Below, one piece after another: positions 1 through 5,430 of a DNA stretch of 7,810 nt (positions are counted from its first letter, which is position 1; every line of letters starts with the position of its first letter). Source of the DNA: Comamonadaceae bacterium. GTDB taxonomy: Bacteria; Pseudomonadota; Gammaproteobacteria; Burkholderiales; Burkholderiaceae_C. Below the pieces are notes generated by a model, which was not told where the DNA came from, did not search any database, and saw only the letters and a program-made list of their open reading frames with translations. Made by a program: the position numbers and the translations under genes. Where the stretch lies: the NCBI GenBank assembly GCA_947457975.1, contig CANGYC010000102.1:1-7810 (forward strand), given 5' to 3'.

Positions 1-264
1 CTGGTTGGTGCCCAGCCAGATGACCAGCACGCCAAAAAGTGCTGCCAGCAAGGCGCCGGCACCCATGCCGGCGAGAAAACCCAGGATGTCGCTGCCGGTG
101 TGCACCACCGCAGCAAAGCCGGCAACCGCGGCGCACAGCATCATGCCTTCGGCGCCCAGGTTGACTACGCCGGCCTTTTCATTGATCAGCAGCCCCAGCG
201 CGGCCAGGGCCAAGACGGTGCCCGCATTCAGCGTGGCCGCCAGGAGAAGTGCATACGATTCCAT
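1..264 (-). CDS. ABC transporter permease, second subunit of a BMP-type purine nucleoside importer (partial, C-terminus beyond left edge)
   Basis: This is the first 88 residues of an inner-membrane permease; the reading frame runs open through base 1, so the remainder lies outside the window. The visible part starts MESYALLLAATLNAGTVLAL and is mostly hydrophobic, with about three membrane segments (roughly residues 3-27, 38-55 and 61-84). The stretch INEKAGVVNLGAEGMM (residues 27-42) is the conserved early loop of the BPD_transp_2 family, in the form seen in the YufQ/NupQ-like partner of nucleoside importers. The start ATG overlaps the TGA of the preceding permease by one base (TGATG), with GGAG six bases upstream, so the two are probably translationally coupled. 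By family knowledge it forms a heterodimeric channel with the other permease. The family is clear; the exact substrate (nucleoside or free purine base) cannot be read from this fragment. Confidence 0.9.
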   Translation of the reverse strand, partial: MESYALLLAATLNAGTVLALAALGLLINEKAGVVNLGAEGMMLCAAVAGFAAVVHTGSDILGFLAGMGAGALLAALFGVLVIWLGTNQ

Positions 265-1337
265 CAGGCGCTCCGTTTCGATGCGTGCGTCCAGCGCAGG
301 CGGTAGGCCACCAGCGTGTCGCAGGCCAGCAGGCAGAACAGCAGCAGACCCTGGAACACGCCGGTGATGGACTTGGGGAGGCCCAGGCGCGACTGCGCCA
401 GCTCACCACCGATGTAGAACATGCTCATGAGGATGGCCGAGACCACCATGCCCGCAGGATGCAGCCGTCCCACAAAAGCCACGATGATGGCGGCAAAGCC
501 GTAGCCTGCCGGCACATAGGGTGTGAGCTGACCGATGGGGCCGGCCACTTCCAAGGCTCCTGCCAGGCCAGCGGTGCCGCCGGAGACCAGCAAGGCCGTC
601 CAGAGCGCCTGGCGCGATGAAAAGCCTGCATAGCGGGCGGCCGCCGGCGCCAGGCCGCCCACCTGCTGCGCAAAGCCCGCACGTGTGCGGAAAAGAAAAA
701 CCCACAAGGCCGCCGCCGCCGCCAGCGCCATCAGCAGGCCGATGTTCATGCGCGAGCCGCTCATGAGTCGGGGAATCTGGGTGGCTGCCTCGAAGGTCTT
801 GGACTGAGGGAAATTGAAACCTGCGGGGTCTTTCCAGGGCCCATAGACCATGTAGCTCAGCACCATGTCGGCCACGTACACCAGCATCAGGCTCACCAGG
901 ATTTCGCTGGCGTTGAAGCGGTCGCGCAGCAAGGCGGTCAGACCGGCCCACAGCATGCCGCCCAGCACGCCGGCCAGCATGATGGCCAGGATGATCCAGC
1001 GCCCGGTGTCCTTGCCTGCCAACAGGGCCATGCCGCCGGCGCAGACCGCGCCGATGATGAACTGCCCTTCGGCGCCGATGTTCCAGACATTGGAGCGAAA
1101 GCACACCGCCAGGCCCAGTGCAATGAGCAGCAGGGGCGTGGCCTTGACCATGAGTTCGCCGAGGGCGTACTTGGTTTTGATGGGTTCCCAGAAAAACATC
1201 TGCAGGCCGCGCAGCGGATCCTTGCCGAGGGCCGAAAAGAGCAGCACCCCCAGCAGCACGGTGATGGTGATCGCCGGCAGCGGGGAGAGATAGCTCCACG
1301 CGCGCGAAGGTTCGGGTCGGGCCTCAAGACGCAGCAT
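264..1337 (-). CDS. ABC transporter permease, first subunit of a BMP-type purine nucleoside importer
   Basis: The product is a 357-residue polytopic inner-membrane protein of the BPD_transp_2 family, YufP/NupP-like. A short cytoplasmic N-terminus of about 20 residues precedes the first membrane segment (about 21-38). The conserved loop SNVWNIGAEGQF (82-93) and the segment NASEILVSLMLVYVA (142-156) are typical of this subfamily. The stretch around AAARYAGFSSR (232-242) matches the cytoplasmic loop thought to contact the ATPase, and hydrophobic segments follow to about residue 345. The length agrees with family members of roughly 350 residues. The start is well fixed: a complete Shine-Dalgarno sequence sits just upstream, within the end of the ATPase gene, giving a 14-base overlap. 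It should pair with the second permease to form the channel. Homologues carry guanosine, other nucleosides or related purines; the purine assignment here rests on the neighbouring xanthine dehydrogenase and is inferred. Confidence 0.92.
   Translation of the reverse strand: MLRLEARPEPSRAWSYLSPLPAITITVLLGVLLFSALGKDPLRGLQMFFWEPIKTKYALGELMVKATPLLLIALGLAVCFRSNVWNIGAEGQFIIGAVCAGGMALLAGKDTGRWIILAIMLAGVLGGMLWAGLTALLRDRFNASEILVSLMLVYVADMVLSYMVYGPWKDPAGFNFPQSKTFEAATQIPRLMSGSRMNIGLLMALAAAAALWVFLFRTRAGFAQQVGGLAPAAARYAGFSSRQALWTALLVSGGTAGLAGALEVAGPIGQLTPYVPAGYGFAAIIVAFVGRLHPAGMVVSAILMSMFYIGGELAQSRLGLPKSITGVFQGLLLFCLLACDTLVAYRLRWTHASKRSA
271..274 (-). promoter_or_regulatory. Ribosome binding site of second permease
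   Basis: On the minus strand GGAG lies six bases before the ATG at 264, inside the last codons of the upstream permease. It supports the ATG that overlaps the upstream stop codon as the true start. Confidence 0.6.
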
Positions 1338-2892
1338 GGCTCACCTCCTGGCCGCTTGCGGCCTGCGGCCACAGGCCGCTCATCCACTCGCCGATGCGCT
1401 CCACCGTGGCTTCGCTGCGCGCCAAGGGCGGTGACAGCCGTCCCTCGGCGATCACGTGCAGACGATCAGACAGCTCGAACAGCTCGTCGAGTTCTTCGCT
1501 CACCACCAGCACGGCGCAGCCGGCATCACGCAGCGCCATGATGGCGCTGTGGATCTGTGCGGCGGCACCCACATCCACGCCCCAGGTCGGCTGCGACAGG
1601 ATGAGAAGGCGGGGCTTGGCCTCGATCTCACGGCCCACAATGAATTTCTGCAGGTTGCCGCCCGACAGCGACTGCGCAGCCGCCTGCGGCCCGGCGGCCT
1701 TGACGCGAAAGCGCTCGATCAGGCCGCGTGCCTGCTCGGCCAGCGCGCTGGTGCGGATCCAGCCGCCCGCGCCCAGGGATTCGCGGCGCGTGAGCAAGAG
1801 GTTGTGCGCCAGGCTCATGGAGGGCACGGCGCCGCGGCCCAGCCGCTCCTCGGGCACGAAGTGCAGGCCCAGCTGCCGCCGCCGGTCTGGCGCCAGCCCG
1901 GCGAGGCTGCGGCCTTCCAGCTGAACACTGGCGCCGGTGGGCGGCGTGCGGGCGTCCTCGCCCGAGAGCCATTGCATGAGTTCGCGCTGGCCGTTGCCCG
2001 AGACGCCGGCGATGCCCACCACCTCGCCGCTGCGCACCTGCAGGGCGATGTGTTCCAGGGCCATGCCGAAGGGGTCTTCGCTGGGCAAGCTCAGGTCCTG
2101 CACGTTCAGCACCACGGGGCCCGGTGTGCGTGGCGACACCGTGAGCGTGGGCGGTTCGGCACCGATCATCAGCCGGCTGAGCGAGGCGTTCGATTCCTCG
2201 CGCGGGTCGCACACGCCGGTGACTTCACCTCCACGCAGCACCGTGCAGGCGCTGCACAGCGCGCGGATTTCGTGCAGCTTGTGGCTGATGTAGAGCAGGC
2301 TGCAGCCCTGGCTGACCAGCTTGTGCAGCACCACAAACAGCTTGTCGACGGCCTGCGGCGTGAGCACCGAGGTGGGTTCATCCAGGATGAGCAGCTGCGG
2401 GTCGGTGAGCAGGGCGCGGATGATTTCCACGCGCTGCATCTCTCCCACGCTCAGCGTATGCACCGGGCGCTCGGGGGCGATATCCAGCCCGTACTCGCTG
2501 GCCTTGGCCTCGATGCGCCGCGTGACCTCGGCCAGACTCAGCGACTTGTCCAGGCCCAGCCAGACGTTCTCGGCCACGCTCAGCGTGTCAAACAGGCTGA
2601 AATGCTGGAACACCATGCTGATGCCCAGGGCCCGCGCTTGTTGGGGGTTGCGGATGTCCACCGGCGCACCGTTGAAGAGGATGCGGCCCTCGTCGGGCTT
2701 GACCGCGCCGTAGATGATCTTCATCAGCGTGGACTTGCCCGCGCCGTTTTCGCCCAGCACGGCGTGTGCCTGACCAGGCTCGACCCGCAGCTTGACCTGG
2801 TGATTGGCCACCACGGAGGGGTAGCGCTTGGTGATGCCGACCAGCTCAAGCCGAGGCTGGTGCGGGGAGGGGTGTGAGGTGGAGGGCGTCAT
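1324..2892 (-). CDS. Double-domain ABC ATPase of a BMP-type purine nucleoside importer
   Basis: This 522-residue cytoplasmic protein contains two fused nucleotide-binding domains, the layout of RbsA and of YufO/NupO, and should power import through the two permeases encoded downstream. Domain 1 is complete: Walker A GENGAGKST (47-55), Q-loop Q96, signature LSVGEMQRVE (147-156), Walker B LLILDEP (167-173) and switch histidine H204. Domain 2 keeps the signature LSGGNLQK (409-416) but has a degenerate Walker A, GVSGNGQREL (296-305), lacking the GK[ST] lysine. Its Walker B carries SQ (433-434) in place of DE, and E466 sits where the switch histidine would be. Such asymmetry is usual in this subfamily, where only one ATP site is thought to hydrolyse. 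The chosen ATG gives a normal N-terminus before RLELVGITKRYP. A longer frame to 2997 would run back into the regulator gene and looks unlike the family. No Shine-Dalgarno is evident, so coupling to the regulator 19 bases upstream is likely. Confidence 0.92.
   Translation of the reverse strand: MTPSTSHPSPHQPRLELVGITKRYPSVVANHQVKLRVEPGQAHAVLGENGAGKSTLMKIIYGAVKPDEGRILFNGAPVDIRNPQQARALGISMVFQHFSLFDTLSVAENVWLGLDKSLSLAEVTRRIEAKASEYGLDIAPERPVHTLSVGEMQRVEIIRALLTDPQLLILDEPTSVLTPQAVDKLFVVLHKLVSQGCSLLYISHKLHEIRALCSACTVLRGGEVTGVCDPREESNASLSRLMIGAEPPTLTVSPRTPGPVVLNVQDLSLPSEDPFGMALEHIALQVRSGEVVGIAGVSGNGQRELMQWLSGEDARTPPTGASVQLEGRSLAGLAPDRRRQLGLHFVPEERLGRGAVPSMSLAHNLLLTRRESLGAGGWIRTSALAEQARGLIERFRVKAAGPQAAAQSLSGGNLQKFIVGREIEAKPRLLILSQPTWGVDVGAAAQIHSAIMALRDAGCAVLVVSEELDELFELSDRLHVIAEGRLSPPLARSEATVERIGEWMSGLWPQAASGQEVSHAAS
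1341..1349 (-). promoter_or_regulatory. Full-length Shine-Dalgarno sequence of first permease
   Basis: The minus strand reads AGGAGGTGA, a nine-base perfect complement to the 3' end of 16S rRNA. The AGGAGG core ends six bases before the ATG at 1337. It lies inside the last codons of the ATPase gene, so the permease can recruit ribosomes independently of coupling. It is much the strongest ribosome binding site in the window. Confidence 0.85.
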
Positions 2893-2911
2893 GTCGGAGT
2901 AGGGATGAATT

Positions 2912-3859
2912 TCAGACCAGCCGTGCCGCCTCGGGCCGCAGCGACAGGGCGACGTCCCGCACGCGTTCGCGCAGCCACCGGCCCGAGGCCGAGGCATGCG
3001 TTCTTTCGTGCCAGAGCTGGTAGTACATCATGCGTGGAAACTCGATGGGGCAGGGCAGCACCTGCACGGGCAGCTGAGAGACAAAGCGATCACAGTACTG
3101 GCGGCCCGTGGTGAGCACCAGCAAGCTCGATGCCACCATGGCCGGGATCAGGCCGAAGTGCGGGCAGCGCGCTACCACCTTGCGCGCCAGGCCCAGGCTG
3201 GCCAGATGCTCGTCGATAAAACCCTTGGCACCCGGGTGGGTGGGCGTGGGGGCAATGTGTTCGGCCGCCAGCCAGGTATCGGGCTCCCAGCCCCGGCGAC
3301 AGGCCGGGTGCTCGTTGGACACCAGGCAGACCACCTCGTCGCCGAACAGCCGGCCCATGTGCAGCTCATCGGGCGGCGAGGCCCAGTTGCCGATCACCAC
3401 GTCCACCCGCCCTTCGGCCAGGTGGGTTTGGTAGTTGGCGTCGTCCGATAGGCCCCGCATGTCGATGCGCGCCTGCGGGGCCTGCGCCTTGATGCGCGCC
3501 ACCAGCTGGGGCAGGAAGAAGGGGTCCAGGTAGTCGCTGGCAGCCAGGCGGAAAGTGACCTCGCTGCGGGCCGGATCAAACCCCCGCGCATCGCTGAACA
3601 ACTGCTCGGCGTCGCGCAGGATGCGGGCCGAGGGCTCGATCATGCGCAGGCCCGCATCGGTGGCCACCATGCCCGCGCCGGAGCGCACCAGCAGCGGGTC
3701 GCCGGCCAGCTCTCGCAAGCGGCGCAGCGCGGCGCTCACAGCCGGCTGGTGCATGCCCAGGCGCACCGCGGCCCTGGACACGCTGCCCTCGGAGAGCACG
3801 GTGTTCAGGACCCGGATGAGGTGAAGATCGATCTTGTCCAGCAGAGTGGGGTCTGTCAT
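2912..3859 (-). CDS. LysR-type transcriptional regulator, probable regulator of xanthine dehydrogenase and purine transport genes
   Basis: The product is 315 residues, the usual size for LysR regulators. The N-terminal winged helix-turn-helix spans about residues 8-68, with recognition region SVSRAAVRLGMHQPAVSAAL (26-45), followed by the linker helix to about residue 92. From about 100 onward comes the two-lobed periplasmic-binding-like effector domain. The C-terminal WHERTHASASGRWLRE (283-298) resembles the WHxRxH...WLR ending of the NahR/NodD-like branch. The start at 3859 gives MTDPTLLDKIDLHLIRVL, a normal LysR opening; an upstream in-frame ATG at 3913 would add 18 unlike residues and consume most of the divergent promoter region. 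The gene diverges from xdhA, the classic LysR layout, and also leads the transporter genes on its own strand. A role as purine-responsive regulator of both arms, probably also autoregulated, is inferred from position; the effector is unknown. Confidence 0.9.
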   Translation of the reverse strand: MTDPTLLDKIDLHLIRVLNTVLSEGSVSRAAVRLGMHQPAVSAALRRLRELAGDPLLVRSGAGMVATDAGLRMIEPSARILRDAEQLFSDARGFDPARSEVTFRLAASDYLDPFFLPQLVARIKAQAPQARIDMRGLSDDANYQTHLAEGRVDVVIGNWASPPDELHMGRLFGDEVVCLVSNEHPACRRGWEPDTWLAAEHIAPTPTHPGAKGFIDEHLASLGLARKVVARCPHFGLIPAMVASSLLVLTTGRQYCDRFVSQLPVQVLPCPIEFPRMMYYQLWHERTHASASGRWLRERVRDVALSLRPEAARLV

Positions 3860-3930
3860 ACCTGTTCGCAGATGCGATTGATACGATGGCCGATATGGGA
3901 GACGAAACGCCATTGTTTAACCTGACACCC
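3860..3930. promoter_or_regulatory. Divergent regulatory region between LysR gene and xdhA
   Basis: These 71 bases separate the two assigned start codons and must hold the control signals of both divergent units, unless transcripts begin inside coding sequence. The region is richer in A/T than its surroundings. The trinucleotide GAT occurs five times within 24 bases (3871, 3876, 3880, 3885, 3892). TTGATA at 3878-3883 resembles a -35 box for the xdhA side, but no good -10 box lies at the right distance, so I do not assign a promoter. Neither gene has a convincing Shine-Dalgarno here. An imperfect ATA-N10-TAT dyad lies at 3881-3896. Regulation by the adjacent LysR protein is the natural inference. 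Confidence 0.6.
3865..3877. promoter_or_regulatory. Candidate LysR-type operator (T-N11-A with internal dyad)
   Basis: TTCGCAGATGCGA fits the T-N11-A pattern of LysR binding sites and contains the perfect inverted repeat TCGCA-GA-TGCGA (3866-3877). It lies six bases upstream of the regulator's start codon and 53 bases upstream of the xdhA start, which would suit both autorepression and activation of xdhA. The motif is short and could occur by chance, so this is only a candidate. Confidence 0.35.
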
Positions 3931-3936
3931 ATGTCA
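3923..3936. promoter_or_regulatory. Candidate operator dyad over the xdhA start codon
   Basis: TGACACCCATGTCA is a perfect five-base inverted repeat with a four-base spacer, and the xdhA ATG (3931-3933) lies within it. It could be a protein-binding site or a weak RNA hairpin that masks the start codon. A chance occurrence is quite possible. Confidence 0.25.
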
Positions 3937-5430
3937 TCGACCACGACCAAACCCCTGAGATTTCTGCGGCGCGGGGAGGTCATTGCGCTGAGCAATGTAC
4001 CACCCACCCGCACCCTTTTAGAGCTGCTCCGGGAAGACCTCGCTTGCACTGGGACCAAGGAAGGCTGCGGCGAGGGCGACTGCGGCGCCTGCACCGTGGT
4101 GCTGGCCGAACCCGCCGGGCAGGGCCTGGCCTACCGGGCCATCAACAGCTGCATCGCCCTGGCCCATTCCATCGATGGTCTGGCACTGTGGACAGTCGAA
4201 GACCTCACCCGCGACCCCCTGCTCCAGTCCGCCGGGCAGGCGCCGGGCGCCCTGCACCCGGTGCAGCAGGCCCTGGTGGACAGCCATGCCACGCAGTGCG
4301 GCTTTTGCACGCCCGGCTTCGTCATGAGCCTGTTTGCCATGTACCAGAACCATGCGGTGGCGGGCCAACCCATCACCCGTGAGTTGGCCCAGCGGGAACT
4401 CTCCGGCAATTTGTGCCGCTGCACCGGCTACCGTCCCATCCTGGAGGCGGCCCAGCAGATGGCCCAGTTGCCCCCTGTGACCGTGGACGAACCGGCTGTG
4501 CAGGCTGGGCTGGCCCGGCTGCGGGCTGAGGACGCAGGTGTGGGTGAGGGCGGGGCCTACCTGCAGCCGGGCACCCTGGCCGAGTTGCTGGCCCTGCGCG
4601 CGGCCCATCCGCAGGCGCAGCTGGTGGCCGGTTGCACCGACGTGGGCCTGTGGATCACCAAGCAGCACCGGGACTTTGCGCAGGTGCTGGACCTCACCCG
4701 GGTGGCCGAGCTGCGCCGTATTGAATTGCGCGGCCCGGTGCTGCGCATCGGTGCGGCCGCCCGCCTGGCGCAGGCCTTCGCCGCCCTGGTGCAGGCACGG
4801 CCCGAGCTGGATGCGTTTGCCGCCCGCTTCGCGGGCCTGCCCGTGCGCAACGCCGGCACCCTGGGCGGCAATGTGGCCAATGGCTCGCCCATCGGCGACG
4901 CCATGCCCCTGCTCATTGCCCTGGGGGCGCGCATCGTGCTGGCCTCCCGCAGGGGTGAGCGTGAGATGCCGCTCGAGGATTTCTACACCGGCTACCGCCG
5001 CAATCTTTTGGCGCCCGACGAGGTGCTGGCCTTCATCGACGTGCCCAGGCCCGAGCCGGCGGGCCAAGGCTGGCTGCGGGCCTACAAGATTTCCAAGCGC
5101 TACGACGACGATATTTCGGCCGTGTGCCTGGCCATCGAGCTGTCGGTGCTGGAGGGCCGGGTGGCGCGCGTGTCCATCGGCTGCGGCGGCGTGGCCGCCA
5201 CGCCCGTGCGGGCACGCCAGACCGAGGCGGCGCTGCTGGGCCAGCCCTGGACCGAAGACGGCGTGGCCCGCGCCATCGAGGCGATCCGGCAGGAGTTTCA
5301 ACCCATCTCCGACATGCGGGCCTCGGCCGCCTACCGTTCGCAGGTGGCGGGTAACCTTCTGCAGCGCTTCTGGCTGGAGTCTCAGGGCGCCACCGAGATC
5401 AACCTGGAAACGGTGGGAGGTCTGGCATGA
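3931..5430 (+). CDS. xdhA: Xanthine dehydrogenase small subunit (iron-sulfur and FAD domains)
   Basis: XdhA carries electrons from the molybdenum centre in XdhB through two 2Fe-2S clusters to FAD and then NAD+, during cytoplasmic oxidation of hypoxanthine and xanthine to urate. The product is 499 residues. The plant-type ferredoxin domain has cluster ligands C46, C51, C54 and C74, in EGCGEGDCGACTVVL and NSCIALAHS. The second iron-sulfur domain has C123, C126, C162 and C164, in QCGFCTPGF and NLCRCTGYRP. The FAD domain starts near residue 205, with LVAGCTDVGLWITKQ (231-245) and RNAGTLGGNVANGSPIGD (306-323). The C-terminal FAD-domain part includes YKISKRYDDDISAVCLA (385-401), characteristic of the bacterial XdhA type in which iron-sulfur and FAD domains are fused. 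The start at 3931 is chosen from the normal domain opening; in-frame ATGs at 3886 and 3895 and a TTG at 3913 also exist, and none has a clear ribosome binding site. Confidence 0.95.
   Translation: MSSTTTKPLRFLRRGEVIALSNVPPTRTLLELLREDLACTGTKEGCGEGDCGACTVVLAEPAGQGLAYRAINSCIALAHSIDGLALWTVEDLTRDPLLQSAGQAPGALHPVQQALVDSHATQCGFCTPGFVMSLFAMYQNHAVAGQPITRELAQRELSGNLCRCTGYRPILEAAQQMAQLPPVTVDEPAVQAGLARLRAEDAGVGEGGAYLQPGTLAELLALRAAHPQAQLVAGCTDVGLWITKQHRDFAQVLDLTRVAELRRIELRGPVLRIGAAARLAQAFAALVQARPELDAFAARFAGLPVRNAGTLGGNVANGSPIGDAMPLLIALGARIVLASRRGEREMPLEDFYTGYRRNLLAPDEVLAFIDVPRPEPAGQGWLRAYKISKRYDDDISAVCLAIELSVLEGRVARVSIGCGGVAATPVRARQTEAALLGQPWTEDGVARAIEAIRQEFQPISDMRASAAYRSQVAGNLLQRFWLESQGATEINLETVGGLA
5415..5420 (+). 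promoter_or_regulatory. Ribosome binding site of xdhB
   Basis: GGGAGG ends six bases before the ATG at 5427, within the last codons of xdhA. It fixes the xdhB start that overlaps the xdhA stop as ATGA. Confidence 0.8.

Noticed and set aside
1456..2877. 473-codon open frame on the plus strand, antisense to the ATPase gene
   Set aside because: It mirrors the ATPase codons in a GC-rich genome, where antisense frames lack stops. Its translation is rich in A, R, H, G and Q, with no recognisable domain, and the opposite strand has clear ABC motifs throughout.
2893..2997. N-terminal extension of the ATPase back to the ATG at 2997
   Set aside because: The extra 35 residues are proline/arginine/cysteine-rich, unlike any ABC ATPase start, and would overlap the end of the LysR gene by 86 bases.
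3860..3913. N-terminal extension of the LysR protein to the ATG at 3913
   Set aside because: The additional 18 residues precede a normal LysR opening and would use up most of the divergent control region.
4018..5301. 427-codon open frame on the minus strand, antisense to xdhA
   Set aside because: It is a shadow frame: the plus strand encodes complete iron-sulfur and FAD motifs here, and the antisense product is low-complexity H/G/Q/A-rich with no family resemblance.
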